Positions 49,723-58,907 of a DNA stretch of 64,000 nucleotides are shown here, one piece after another (position 1 is the first letter of the stretch; the number at the start of each line of letters is the position of its first letter). This DNA is from CAVYUC01 sp963816685. Its GTDB lineage: Bacteria; Bacteroidota; Bacteroidia; Bacteroidales; Prolixibacteraceae. The notes beneath the pieces are model-generated. The model saw nothing but the letters and a program-made list of their open reading frames with translations, was not told where the DNA came from and searched no databases. Where the stretch lies: the NCBI GenBank assembly GCA_963816685.1, contig CAWFMB010000005.1, positions 180,276 through 244,275 of the forward strand, written 5' to 3'. A program made the position numbers and the translations under genes.

Positions 49723-52700
49723 ATGGCAGGAATCCGTTCATCTAAAAACAAGCTGAAATTTTCTCCGCTTCTCCTGTCCTGCCGGCGGTTGTGCTTCATT
49801 AGTATATTTGTTACCACTTCATTTTACAAAACTGTCTCCCAGGAGTATTTTCAGCAGGAAGTGAATTTTGAAATACATGTTTCACTTAACGATACGCTCC
49901 ACGAACTAAATGCATTTGAAAAAATGGAGTACATTAACCATTCTCCCAAAACGCTTCATTTTATCTTTATTCATTTATGGCCGAATGCCTACTCCGGAAA
50001 TAACACCCCTTTAGCCAAACAGTTATTTCAGGTGAACGAAAAATCGGCGTTGTTTAATAATCCGGAATTGCAGGGCTTTATTGATTCTCTCGACTTTAAA
50101 ATAAACGGCTGCCGGGTTCAATGGAACTTATTGCCCGACCAGCCCGATATTTGCCGGATTGACCTGAATGAACCTTTGAAAGCCGGTGACACCATCTTTA
50201 TTACAACTCCCTTTCATGTAAAAATTCCAAAAGGCATAACATCCCGGTTAGGCCACATTGGGGAATCTTATCAAATTTCGCAGTGGTATCCCAAACCGGC
50301 AGTTTATGACAAGGAAGGATGGCATCCAATATCCTATCTCGATCAGGGAGAGTTTTATTCGGAGTTTGGAAGATTCGAGGTAAACATAACATTGCCTGAT
50401 AATTATAGTGTGGGTGCAACCGGAAATCTTCAAAGCCAACACGAAATTGTCCGGCTTGAAAAACTTGCCGCCGACACTTCATGGATTAATAGTTCCGATT
50501 CTGCAGATACTGATTTTCCGGCCTCATCAAAAAAATTGAAAACGCTCCGGTTTACTGCCAGTCAGGTACATGATTTTGCCTGGTTTGCAGATAAACGGTT
50601 TCATGTGAAAAAGGGGAAAGTAAAACTTCCGGAGTCGGGCAGGGAAGTAACCACCTGGGTGATGTTTACCAACAGTCAGGCAAATCTTTGGAAAGATGCC
50701 CTGGATTATGTGAATGATGCCATCTTGTGGGCTTCAAATAAAGCAGGCGATTATCCGTATGGGAGTTTCACAGCTGTACAAAGTGTCAAGAGTGCCGGCT
50801 ACGGAATGGAATATCCAGGCATTACACTGATTGGTTTTATCGAAGATGCTTACTCGCTTGACGAAGTACTTGCCCATGAGATTTATCATAACTGGTTTTA
50901 CGGTGCACTTGCATCCAATGAACGAAATTGTCCGTTCCTCGATGAAGGCATAACAAGCGCATACACAGCGCGATATATGAAGGAAAAATATCCCGGAGAA
51001 AAGCTTTGGCAGGTTTATTTTAAACACCCGAAACTTGCCCGCTTTTTACACGTTGACAAATTACCGGTGGAACGAATGCAGGAACTTGAATGGCTTGTAC
51101 TCACGCGCAATAACCTCGAACAACCAATTAACCTTCCGGCTGTAAAATATAACAATATAAATTATGGTATCATCCTTTACAATAAAGCCACTATCGCCTT
51201 TAATTATCTGCGGGCTTACCTTGGAGATTCACTTTTTGATGCGACTATGCAGGAATATTACCACCAATGGACTTTCAAACATCCTCAACCCGAAGATTTG
51301 CAGACTGTTTTTGAATGGAAAACAGGAAAGAATTTGGATTGGTTTTTTATTGATTTAATAGGTACTACCAAGCGACTGGATTATAAAATAGTTCGCATAA
51401 ATAAGAATCATCTGCTAATAAAAAATCAGGGAGAACTGACTTCCCCATTGGTTATTGCCGGTATAACCGGAGATTCAACATATTTTGAAACATGGAGAGA
51501 TGGCTTTCAAGGACTGCAATGGATTGAAGTACCAGAAGGTGTTTTTTCAGAAATAAAAATTGATCCTAACCACATAATGCCCGAACGGTTTAGGATGAAC
51601 AATATTGTTAAAAAAACCGGTGCTTTCCCAAAAGCAGGTTCTATACGACCTCAACTCCTTTTTACTGTTGATGATCCTGAATCGTATACTCTCATGTATT
51701 TGCCGGCAATAAACTGGACCCGGGAAAACGGGTTTATGGCGGGCATGGCGTTTCACAATGGTTTCATTATTCCAAAGCCCGTTGAATATTTTGTGATGCC
51801 GTTTTATGCATTCGGCAATAACGATTTGGCCGGTTTTGGCAAGGTAACTTTCAACATTACACCTTTTGATAAATTCATCCGGCTGGCGGCAATTTCTTTG
51901 GAAGGAACCCAATTCGGCGCTCCGGGCAATCAAAACTACCAAAAAGTAAAATCCGGTGTTGAGTTGTATATCAGAAACCTTGACATGACTTCCCCAACAA
52001 CTCAGAAAGTATTCGGGAATTATATCGTTGCTTCCAGTCTTTATCAGATTGAACTTCAGGAGAAGGCTAATATGAACTCCTGTTTTCAGTTGGGTTACCG
52101 GCTGGAGAGAAACAAAATTATAAATCCACTTGCATTGCAGGTAGCTTTTGAAACCGGAACATCATACCAAAAATCTTCAGTTGAGTTCAATTATGAATTG
52201 AGCTATTATGGGCGTAACAATGGATTGGATATCCGGTTATTTGCAGGATGTATGTTAAAGGAGGATTCAGAAATTCCTTTTTACTCTTTTTCACCTGGAG
52301 GAAGAAGTGGCCGCGAACAGTATCTTTATCAGGAAACTTACCCCGACCGGTTTGCAGTTTTTCCAACAAATTTCTTGTCACGTCAAATGAGCCTTTCCGA
52401 AGGCGGTTTGGTATCTCCGGTGAACGATAGTCTTGGTTACAGCCGCTGGCTGATTTCCTTAACTTTTACGAGCAGTTTGCCCGGCAAAACCAGCCGGTTG
52501 CCGGTGAAACCTTTTGTCAACCTTCTTTTAAACGACCATGCCATTGGGAAAGGTAACGGTTCTCCTCTCTTTTTTGAAGCAGGATTAAAAGCCGGAATTT
52601 GGAATCTTTTTGAGATTTATGTCCCATTGGTGGTTTCCAAAAACATTGATTCCGCCACCGGAACATTCAAAAACCGGATTCGGTTTATTTTCTCTCTTGA

Positions 52701-52743
52701 TGCGTTTAATAAGGTAAGGCTGAATTCTACAGCAGGTAATTAA
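49723..52743 (+). CDS. M1-family metallopeptidase with barrel-like C-terminal half (copy 2)
   Basis: 1006 residues and collinear with the protein at 25531. The zinc site is H385-E386-I-Y-H389 with Glu408 at the same residue numbers as in copy 1. GYGMEYPGITLI replaces GVGMEYPGIAVF. The N-terminal hydrophobic segment begins after about 30 residues, so a later start is possible although no Met lies closer than the segment itself. The C-terminal half again looks like a strand-rich barrel or sandwich. Expected to be a periplasmic or outer-membrane aminopeptidase. Confidence 0.87.
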   Translation: MAGIRSSKNKLKFSPLLLSCRRLCFISIFVTTSFYKTVSQEYFQQEVNFEIHVSLNDTLHELNAFEKMEYINHSPKTLHFIFIHLWPNAYSGNNTPLAKQLFQVNEKSALFNNPELQGFIDSLDFKINGCRVQWNLLPDQPDICRIDLNEPLKAGDTIFITTPFHVKIPKGITSRLGHIGESYQISQWYPKPAVYDKEGWHPISYLDQGEFYSEFGRFEVNITLPDNYSVGATGNLQSQHEIVRLEKLAADTSWINSSDSADTDFPASSKKLKTLRFTASQVHDFAWFADKRFHVKKGKVKLPESGREVTTWVMFTNSQANLWKDALDYVNDAILWASNKAGDYPYGSFTAVQSVKSAGYGMEYPGITLIGFIEDAYSLDEVLAHEIYHNWFYGALASNERNCPFLDEGITSAYTARYMKEKYPGEKLWQVYFKHPKLARFLHVDKLPVERMQELEWLVLTRNNLEQPINLPAVKYNNINYGIILYNKATIAFNYLRAYLGDSLFDATMQEYYHQWTFKHPQPEDLQTVFEWKTGKNLDWFFIDLIGTTKRLDYKIVRINKNHLLIKNQGELTSPLVIAGITGDSTYFETWRDGFQGLQWIEVPEGVFSEIKIDPNHIMPERFRMNNIVKKTGAFPKAGSIRPQLLFTVDDPESYTLMYLPAINWTRENGFMAGMAFHNGFIIPKPVEYFVMPFYAFGNNDLAGFGKVTFNITPFDKFIRLAAISLEGTQFGAPGNQNYQKVKSGVELYIRNLDMTSPTTQKVFGNYIVASSLYQIELQEKANMNSCFQLGYRLERNKIINPLALQVAFETGTSYQKSSVEFNYELSYYGRNNGLDIRLFAGCMLKEDSEIPFYSFSPGGRSGREQYLYQETYPDRFAVFPTNFLSRQMSLSEGGLVSPVNDSLGYSRWLISLTFTSSLPGKTSRLPVKPFVNLLLNDHAIGKGNGSPLFFEAGLKAGIWNLFEIYVPLVVSKNIDSATGTFKNRIRFIFSLDAFNKVRLNSTAGN

Positions 52744-52897
52744 ACACCTGGAAAATGTCGGGTATTAAGAATAGACACAAATCTGTTGGTAATTCAAATA
52801 CCTTCAACTTCATTCAGACTAATGTCACTCTAATCATATTTTTTAATTGGAAAAATTGCGGGAAGGGCCTGAATTTACTGGTTCCTTTTCGCCTAAT

Positions 52898-52963
52898 GTG
52901 TGAATGATGTAACGATTACCCGAAATTATGTAATACTTCTTATGGCCCGGAATCTGACCTTTG
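52898..52963 (+). promoter_or_regulatory. 37-nt direct-repeat element plus -7 box, promoter of Thivi_2564-type gene
   Basis: GTGTGAATGATGTAAC, ten bases, AAATTATGTAAT (52898-52934), then GACCTTTG at 52956-52963. Confidence 0.88.
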
Positions 52964-52999
52964 TACAAAGTATTTATTAACAAAATTAAATTTATAATC

Positions 53000-53185
53000 A
53001 TGCCAATTTTAACCATTCTTGTTGTTATCGTTGTTGCGGGAGTTATTCTCTGGTTGGTAAACAGTTACATTCCCATGCAGCGCACCATTAAAAACATTCT
53101 CAATGCAGTTGTGGTAATCATTCTTGTGGTTTGGTTGCTGAATGTGTTTGGAGTGTTGGAAAGTTTGAAAAACGTAACCGTTTAG
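53000..53185 (+). CDS. Thivi_2564-family small membrane protein
   Basis: 61 residues from ATG 53000 (MPILTILVVIVVAGVILWLVN); an upstream frame start at 52961 overlaps the promoter region and is rejected. Two membrane helices joined by SYIPMQRTIKNILN, the pattern of the Thivi_2564 family (function unknown, widespread, frequently near stress genes). First gene after a 37-nt regulon element. The CHRD-like lipoprotein gene follows after 72 bases. Confidence 0.85.
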   Translation: MPILTILVVIVVAGVILWLVNSYIPMQRTIKNILNAVVVIILVVWLLNVFGVLESLKNVTV

Positions 53186-53257
53186 CAGTGTTTTTGTATT
53201 GCTGTAATTTATTAACAACTGACTCGCCAGACGCGGGAAAAATCTAATGCATAAAAA

Positions 53258-54073
53258 ATGTTTAAAGCAAAAAATTTACATACCGCACTTCTTGCAGTTG
53301 TTGCGGTAATTTTACTGATGCCTGGCAGCGGCTGCAAAAAAGATGAGGCTCCTGCCCGGGAGACAAGTTACATCCTGAAAGTGCAGGATGTTCTTGGTGT
53401 TACCGGGACAGTCACTTTTATTGAAACAAGCAATTCTGCATCAACTGTTGTTGTGCAGCTTTTTGGTGCACCTTCAGGAAGTCATCCGGCAGCTTTGTAC
53501 ATGAATACTATTGCCGAAGGCGGAAATACAGTGGTTGAACTAAATCCGGTGGACGATTCAGGAACAAGTTCCACCAGCGTAAAGTCACTTACATACAATC
53601 AGTTGATAGTGTACGACGGTTTTGTAAAGGTGGTAAAAAGCAGCAGCCAGCCCGAAGTAATTTTAGCACAGGGTGATATTGGAGGTAATGTGATTACTGA
53701 TGTCAATATTTCTTACACATTAGGGATAGTAGGCGCTTATGGCGTTTCAGGTACTGCACTACTTGAAAAAAGGGAAAATGGAAATTCGCTTGTAACAATT
53801 GAACTTAATGGAACTATTGCCGGGGAGATTTATCCTGCAACCATTAACCTGAGTTCGATTGCAACCATAGGTGGCGGTCCGGTAACTAAAACACTAAGCA
53901 GCGTTAGCGGTACCACCGGTAAAAGTTACACTACTATCAGGAAACTGGATGGCGGACTTAAAATTACCTATGATAACTGGCTGGTATATAATGGATACAT
54001 TAATATTTATCAGACAGCTCCTGAATTTAATAACATAATAAGTCAGGGTAATATAGGTTCGAATGTAAATTAA
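53258..54073 (+). CDS. Lipoprotein with two CHRD-like domains
   Basis: 271 residues. The leader ends in PGSGC, a plausible lipobox with C26, followed by KKDE. Two homologous domains follow: residues about 37-145 (VLGVTGTVTFIETSNS, HPAALYMNTIAEGGNTV, LTYNQLIVYDGFVKVVKS, AQGDIGGN) and about 150-270 (AYGVSGTALLEKREN, IYPATINLSSIATIGG, YDNWLVYNGYINIYQ, SQGNIGSN). The pattern is that of Bacteroidota CHRD/superoxide-dismutase-like modules, but metal-binding histidines are largely absent. Role unknown; likely outer-membrane-attached. Probably in the transcription unit of the small gene at 53000. Confidence 0.75.
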   Translation: MFKAKNLHTALLAVVAVILLMPGSGCKKDEAPARETSYILKVQDVLGVTGTVTFIETSNSASTVVVQLFGAPSGSHPAALYMNTIAEGGNTVVELNPVDDSGTSSTSVKSLTYNQLIVYDGFVKVVKSSSQPEVILAQGDIGGNVITDVNISYTLGIVGAYGVSGTALLEKRENGNSLVTIELNGTIAGEIYPATINLSSIATIGGGPVTKTLSSVSGTTGKSYTTIRKLDGGLKITYDNWLVYNGYINIYQTAPEFNNIISQGNIGSNVN

Positions 54074-54131
54074 AGAAGTAAATACGAAGAGTTTGTTTTA
54101 CTTTTTTACTTATTAAGGAATATGAAACTTT

Positions 54132-54173
54132 AAGCCAACTACAATGCCGGTAAAATGGCATTGCAATTGGCTT
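54132..54173 (+). terminator. Stem-loop between lipoprotein and hybrid kinase genes
   Basis: AAGCCAA...CAATGCC pairs with GGCATTG...TTGGCTT around an eight-base loop. Only a weak T tract follows (TTAAATTAAT), so it may be a terminator or an attenuating hairpin 30 bases before the next ATG. Confidence 0.6.
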
Positions 54174-54202
54174 AAATTAATACCTGATATTCATTGTTCA
54201 GC

Positions 54203-55918
54203 ATGAAAAAACAAAAAGAACCAATAACCAAATCAGATAAACTACGCCAAAAAGCAGAGTTATTGCTTATCAAAAAGCAGAAAAGACAGGAAGTGTCTTT
54301 TCTCGAATCCGATATCTTAAAACTCATTCATGAACTGGAGGTACATCAGATAGAACTGGAACTTCAAAATGAAGAGCTTACACTGGCAAAGGAGAAAGCA
54401 GAACTTGCGGAAAAGAAATATACCGAATTATATAATTTTGCCCCTTTAGGATACCTTACACTGACAAAAGATGGTGAAATTGCTGACTTGAATTTTGGTG
54501 CAGAACGGTTGCTGGGTAAGACACGTTCGCATCTTATAAAAAGTAGTTTTGGTTTTTTTGTATCTGTTGACACGAGGGCTATTTATAAACGTTTTCTTCA
54601 GGAAATATTCAAAAATAAATTGAAAGAAACCTGTGAACTTAAACTGGAAACAGGCGACGGACAAATAAGTTACTTACTCGTCAATGGCGTAATCAGCAAT
54701 GCAGGTGAAAAAATCCTGGTTACCCTGGATGACATTACAAAGCATAAACAGATCGAGTTTGAATTAATAAGAGCCAAAGAAAAAGCGGAGGAAAATGAAA
54801 AGTTAAAATCATCTTTTCTGGCCAACATGAGCCACGAAATACGAACTCCCATGAATGGTATACTGGGTTTTACCGAACTGCTTAAAAATCTTAAACTGAC
54901 AGGAGAAGAGCAACAGGAATTCATTCAGATTATCGAAAAAAGCGGCACACGCATGCTCAGTATCATCAATGATATTATCAATATTTCAAAAATAGAATCA
55001 CAGCAAGCTGAGGTTTCAATTTCTGATACAAACATAAACGAACAGATAGACTATATATATCACTTTTTTAAACAGGAGGCAGATCAAAAAAAGCTGCATA
55101 TTTCTGTAAAAAGTGGATTAACTCCGGACAAAGCATTTACCCGGACAGATGGGGAGAAAATATATGCGGTGCTGACAAATTTGGTTAAAAATGCGATTAA
55201 GTTTACTCAATCCGGTTCCATTGAATTCGGATATAACGTGAAGGGAGACTTTTTTGAATTTTATGTAAAAGACACCGGACCGGGTATACCTGATGAACAA
55301 AAAGAAATAATTTTTGAACGGTTCAGGCAAGGTAACGGAACATCCAAACACAACCACGAAGGGGCAGGACTGGGGTTGTCCATTTCAAAAGCCTATGTGG
55401 AAATGCTCGGTGGAAAAATTTGGGTAAAAAACAATAATGGCAATGATGGCGATACTTCAGGCGTTACATTTTTATTTACCATACCTGCTCATCCGGTGAA
55501 TGATGTAAATCATATCACTCAGATAGCCCCAACCAGTCAATCAAAAAGTAATATTACCAGAAAGCTGAATATTTTAATCGCTGAAGATGATGAATTTTCA
55601 CAAATGCATTTAATTAAAGTACTCGAAGAATTTACTGAAAACATGTTAAAGGCAACAACCGGATTTGAAGCGGTAGAAATATGCAGTAAAAATCAGGACA
55701 TCGATTTGGTACTGATGGATATAAACATGCCTGAACTGGATGGCTATGAAGCTACCCGGCAAATCCGAAAGTTTAACAGGGAGGTGGTAATCATTGCACA
55801 AACTGCCTATGCTTTGGTTGGCGACAGAAATAAGGCAATTGCAGCAGGATGTAATGATTTTATCACCAAACCAATAGACAGAAAAGATTTACAAAAAATG
55901 GTAAGTATTTATTTTTAA
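54203..55918 (+). CDS. Hybrid histidine kinase (PAS-HisKA-HATPase-REC)
   Basis: 571 residues from ATG 54203, chosen over a TTG three codons earlier. N-terminal helix HELEVHQIELELQNEEL, PAS domain (about 73-180), HisKA with phospho-accepting H211 (NMSHEIRTPMNG), HATPase_c (about 315-430, NAIKF, DTGPGIP, GAGLGLSI) and a C-terminal receiver with D506 (LVLMDINMPELDGYEATR). No membrane helix, so it senses a cytoplasmic signal. It shares its N-terminal layout with the kinase-less PAS protein at 48495. No 37-nt element precedes it directly; it follows a stem-loop. Confidence 0.93.
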   Translation: MKKQKEPITKSDKLRQKAELLLIKKQKRQEVSFLESDILKLIHELEVHQIELELQNEELTLAKEKAELAEKKYTELYNFAPLGYLTLTKDGEIADLNFGAERLLGKTRSHLIKSSFGFFVSVDTRAIYKRFLQEIFKNKLKETCELKLETGDGQISYLLVNGVISNAGEKILVTLDDITKHKQIEFELIRAKEKAEENEKLKSSFLANMSHEIRTPMNGILGFTELLKNLKLTGEEQQEFIQIIEKSGTRMLSIINDIINISKIESQQAEVSISDTNINEQIDYIYHFFKQEADQKKLHISVKSGLTPDKAFTRTDGEKIYAVLTNLVKNAIKFTQSGSIEFGYNVKGDFFEFYVKDTGPGIPDEQKEIIFERFRQGNGTSKHNHEGAGLGLSISKAYVEMLGGKIWVKNNNGNDGDTSGVTFLFTIPAHPVNDVNHITQIAPTSQSKSNITRKLNILIAEDDEFSQMHLIKVLEEFTENMLKATTGFEAVEICSKNQDIDLVLMDINMPELDGYEATRQIRKFNREVVIIAQTAYALVGDRNKAIAAGCNDFITKPIDRKDLQKMVSIYF

Positions 55919-55938
55919 ATTGACTTATGCTTCAAAAT

Positions 55939-56004
55939 GTGTGAATGTTGTAACAAATTCGGAAAGTTATGTAATTCTCACGGGGCCGTTTAGAAATACC
56001 TTTG
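55939..56004 (+). promoter_or_regulatory. 37-nt direct-repeat element plus -7 box, promoter of coiled-coil lipoprotein gene
   Basis: GTGTGAATGTTGTAAC, ten bases, AGTTATGTAAT (55939-55975), then a perfect TACCTTTG at 55997-56004. Confidence 0.9.
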
Positions 56005-56044
56005 AATAGAGTAATAATGTAATTACGCAATTAATAACTAAACA

Positions 56045-56509
56045 ATGAAAAAAACAATATTCACTCTGGCTGCAACAGCTTTTTTTGCCGCTATTCTTTT
56101 AGCAGGTTGCAATTCATCGTGGAAGAAAATTGAAAACGCGGAAGATAAAGTGAAGGATTCAAAAGAGGCTGTAATTGATGCAAAAATCGACTTGAACCAG
56201 GCCCGTAAGGATTCCCTCGCAGAATTCCAGCAATTCAAAACAGCATATCAGAATGAAATCAGCGCCAATGAAAAAACCATTGCCGGATTAAAATTAAGCT
56301 ATGCAGGTGCTACACGTGAAAATAAGGCCATCTATGATAAAAAGCTGGCCGGATTGGAAAAAAAGAACAACGACATGAAGATTAAGCTGGCTGAATACAA
56401 AGGAGGAGGAACTGACCAGTGGCAAACCTTCAAAATGGAGTTTAAAAGCGATATGGAGCAATTGGGAAAAGCTTTTTCCGATTTTACTGTCAGTAACAAA
56501 AATCTATAA
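56045..56509 (+). CDS. Small coiled-coil lipoprotein
   Basis: 154 residues. Lipobox LAGC (C21), then an almost wholly helical, charged body with coiled-coil character (IENAEDKVKDSKEAVIDAK, EKKNNDMKIKLAEYKGG, FKMEFKSDMEQLGKAF). No known domain recognised. Its placement after the 37-nt promoter element and before other small envelope-stress genes suggests a periplasmic stress role, by association only. Confidence 0.85.
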   Translation: MKKTIFTLAATAFFAAILLAGCNSSWKKIENAEDKVKDSKEAVIDAKIDLNQARKDSLAEFQQFKTAYQNEISANEKTIAGLKLSYAGATRENKAIYDKKLAGLEKKNNDMKIKLAEYKGGGTDQWQTFKMEFKSDMEQLGKAFSDFTVSNKNL

Positions 56510-56590
56510 GTTATCCGGTGAATCTGCAATGAACAGATTCATTCTTTGCATGACTTTTCGAAAATAGCTGAATATTCAATTTAAAAAGAA

Positions 56591-56761
56591 ATGATGATGA
56601 AATCAAAGGGATTTTTTAGCCATCTGGCTAATTTTCCAAAGATCAGGCTGTCGGCAAGAGTTTGGAAGGTTCAGATTAAATTACCCTGGGGTTTTTGTTT
56701 GAAGGGAAATGTTGTTGGTGTTGAAACAGTAAAGTTGGCCATTTTTCAGATATTAAATTAA
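56591..56761 (+). CDS. Possible small protein (56 codons)
   Basis: A frame starting with three consecutive ATG codons at 56591 and ending at 56759-56761 encodes MMMKSKGFFSHLANFPKI and a basic, Trp-containing remainder. No family recognised. It fills the space between the coiled-coil lipoprotein and the lmo0937-type gene on the same strand. Weak support. Confidence 0.3.
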   Translation: MMMKSKGFFSHLANFPKIRLSARVWKVQIKLPWGFCLKGNVVGVETVKLAIFQILN

Positions 56762-56826
56762 AACCAACTTGCCGGGATTTTAAAGTTATTCATAAAATAA
56801 ATAGAAACAATTTAAAATTTAAGTGT

Positions 56827-56982
56827 ATGGGAAATTTACTCTACATCATTGCAGTAATCCTGATTATTGGATGGGCAATAGGATTTATTGGCTACAATAC
56901 CGGCGGCATAATTCATATTCTGCTTGTTATTGCACTAATTGCTATTGTACTGAGAATTTTTCAGGGAAGAAGGATTTTGTAA
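56827..56982 (+). CDS. lmo0937-family small membrane protein
   Basis: 51 residues (MGNLLYIIAVILIIGWAIGF...HILLVIALIAIVLRIFQ). Two membrane helices with a GYNTGG turn match the lmo0937 family, a very small and widely distributed protein often found with CsbD, YtxH and other general-stress genes; mechanism unknown. It lies between the coiled-coil lipoprotein and the M48 protease gene on the same strand and is probably in their transcript. Confidence 0.85.
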   Translation: MGNLLYIIAVILIIGWAIGFIGYNTGGIIHILLVIALIAIVLRIFQGRRIL

Positions 56983-57109
56983 AAGTGTATTGAACATTAG
57001 TGTTCATGATAATTCACAGTTTTGGTTTGGTTTAAGTATTAAAATGTGGGTGAAATGCCCGCATTTTTTTCTAGTGGTATTACTAAGGAATATTGAAAAC
57101 ATATTTGGT

Positions 57110-57910
57110 ATGAAGAATAAAATAGTTTTATTATTTGGTGTACTTTTTCTCACAGGTTGTGCGCTAAACCTTGTAACAGGCCGTAACCAGTTAAGTCTGG
57201 TTCCGGAATCGGAATTACAACTGATGGCTACAAGCCAGTACAATACTTTTTTAACTGAAAACAAGGTGTTAAGTCCGGCCAATAAAGAGGCTGCCATGGT
57301 GGACAGGGTAGGGGCACGAATTTCGGGAGCCATTACCAAATATTACAACAGCCAGGGCCAGCAATCGGTAATTGAAGGGTACAAGTGGGAATTTAACACC
57401 GTCGACAGTAAAGAGGTCAATGCCTGGTGTATGCCCGGCGGTAAAGTGGTTGTTTATTCCGGTCTGTTGCCGGTAACGCAAAACGAAACAGCGCTGGCCA
57501 TAGTAGTGGGGCACGAAATTGCCCATGCCATTGCCAAACATGGCAGCGAGCGGATGAGCCAGGGAATGATTCAGCAGCTGGGAGGAGTGGCGCTGGAGGT
57601 TGCCTTGTCGCAAAAAAACCAGGAAACACAAAATCTTTTTATGCAGGCTTACGGTGTAGGAAGCACCATTGGGGCAGTTTTACCCTGGTCAAGGCAGCAG
57701 GAAACCGAAGCCGATCAGTACGGGCTGATTTTTGCTGCAATGGCCGGTTATAATCCACAGGAAGCTATCCCTTTCTGGCAGCGAATGTCGGCAGCAGGCG
57801 GAGCAAATCCACCCGAATTCTTAAGCACCCACCCTTCAGATGAAACCCGTTTAAGAAAGCTGAAACAATTTATGCCTGAAGCCATGAAATATTATACTCT
57901 TCATAATTAA
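57110..57910 (+). CDS. Lipoprotein M48-family metallopeptidase
   Basis: 266 residues from ATG 57110 (MKNKIVLLFGVLFLTGC); an upstream frame from 56990 would bury the lipobox (C17) 57 residues in and is rejected. The zinc site is H135-E-I-A-H139 (VVGHEIAHAIAKHG) with Glu200 as third ligand (QQETEADQYG), and the LSTHPSDETRLRKL segment near the C-terminus is typical of the BepA/LoiP/Oma1-like outer-membrane quality-control proteases. It likely degrades misassembled outer-membrane proteins. The ECF sigma gene follows after 84 bases. Confidence 0.92.
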   Translation: MKNKIVLLFGVLFLTGCALNLVTGRNQLSLVPESELQLMATSQYNTFLTENKVLSPANKEAAMVDRVGARISGAITKYYNSQGQQSVIEGYKWEFNTVDSKEVNAWCMPGGKVVVYSGLLPVTQNETALAIVVGHEIAHAIAKHGSERMSQGMIQQLGGVALEVALSQKNQETQNLFMQAYGVGSTIGAVLPWSRQQETEADQYGLIFAAMAGYNPQEAIPFWQRMSAAGGANPPEFLSTHPSDETRLRKLKQFMPEAMKYYTLHN

Positions 57911-57994
57911 CCTGTACATTACAAGTCTGGAGCGGCTTCATCCGGAAATGGTGATGCCGCTGGTAAATAAAAATCAATAATAAAATCTAACGTC

Positions 57995-58504
57995 ATGACA
58001 AATGTTCAATTTAACAATGCACTTCTCAATTTAAGGGGTGTTCTGTATGTATATGCAGTAAGATTAACTTCCGATTCAGAACAGGCCAACGACCTGTTGC
58101 AGGAAACGCTACTAAAAGTGCTCACTTATCGCGACAAATTTACCCAAAACACGAATTTCAAAGCATGGGTTTACACCATTATGAGAAACACATTTATTAA
58201 TGAATACCGCAGGAATGTAAAAGTTAAAAACTCGTTCGCTGATACAGGCATCTGTGATTTCCAGTTGTTTCCAACTGATAAAGTTTATTCTGCGCCCGAT
58301 TCAATTTACAATGCCAAAGAAATCAATCAGAATATTGATGCACTTGATGACGATTACCGAATTCCATTTGTTATGTTTCTAGAAGGGTACAAATACAAGG
58401 AAGTAGCCGAAAAACTTGATTTGCCTATTGGTACAGTTAAAAGCCGAATCTTTATCACCCGGCAGAAACTGAGAGAATCACTTAAGGAATATTCCGGCAA
58501 TTAA
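57995..58504 (+). CDS. ECF-type RNA polymerase sigma factor
   Basis: 169 residues. Region 2 is at about 20-75 (SEQANDLLQETLLKVLTYRDKF, NFKAWVYTIMRNTFINEYRR) and region 4 at about 115-165 (YRIPFVMFLEGYKYKEVAEKL, LPIGTVKSRIFITRQKLRESL). No anti-sigma gene is adjacent. It is the intact counterpart of the pseudogene at 36217. Its promoter target is unknown. Because the 37-nt elements are each followed by a housekeeping-like -7 box, a simple assignment of this sigma factor to them is not favoured. Probably cotranscribed with the M48 protease. Confidence 0.93.
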   Translation: MTNVQFNNALLNLRGVLYVYAVRLTSDSEQANDLLQETLLKVLTYRDKFTQNTNFKAWVYTIMRNTFINEYRRNVKVKNSFADTGICDFQLFPTDKVYSAPDSIYNAKEINQNIDALDDDYRIPFVMFLEGYKYKEVAEKLDLPIGTVKSRIFITRQKLRESLKEYSGN

Positions 58505-58588
58505 CTCAGAATTCATTTTTCGGCAAAATAAAGTTATTGAATCAGGCACTTTGTAAATAACAGCAAAGTCTTTAACCACAAGTTTTTT

Positions 58589-58687
58589 GATGCCAGAGGC
58601 ATCGTATGTTTATAGAAATGATCCGACAGGTGGCCGTTCGACCCTGGCCAGGGTCGCATTACAAGTTATTGAAACTCTTTCTATAAA
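58589..58687. repeat. REP-like element with nested palindromes
   Basis: GATGCCAGAGGCATC (58589-58603) and the perfect palindrome GACCCTGGCCAGGGTC (58640-58655) lie inside or beside the inverted pair TTTATAGAAA (58609-58618) and TTTCTATAAA (58678-58687). The arrangement looks like a mobile or transcript-stabilising palindromic unit. Confidence 0.55.
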
Positions 58688-58907
58688 CGCTGGGTTCATT
58701 TCTTTTCGAGAAACATGTGTAAAGCGCCTAATTCAATAAAGTTATTTAAGAAGACGAAATCCGTGCAAATGTTCTTCAAATCATTTTTACAGGTGAAACA
58801 GCTTAAAATGACCCGCCAGATTAAAAGGTAATGTTTCCGGCTCTTGTTGTAGAATTTAAACTTTACTGCAGGGTAATCCGGATTGCGCCTTGGATTGATT
58901 CATTAAT

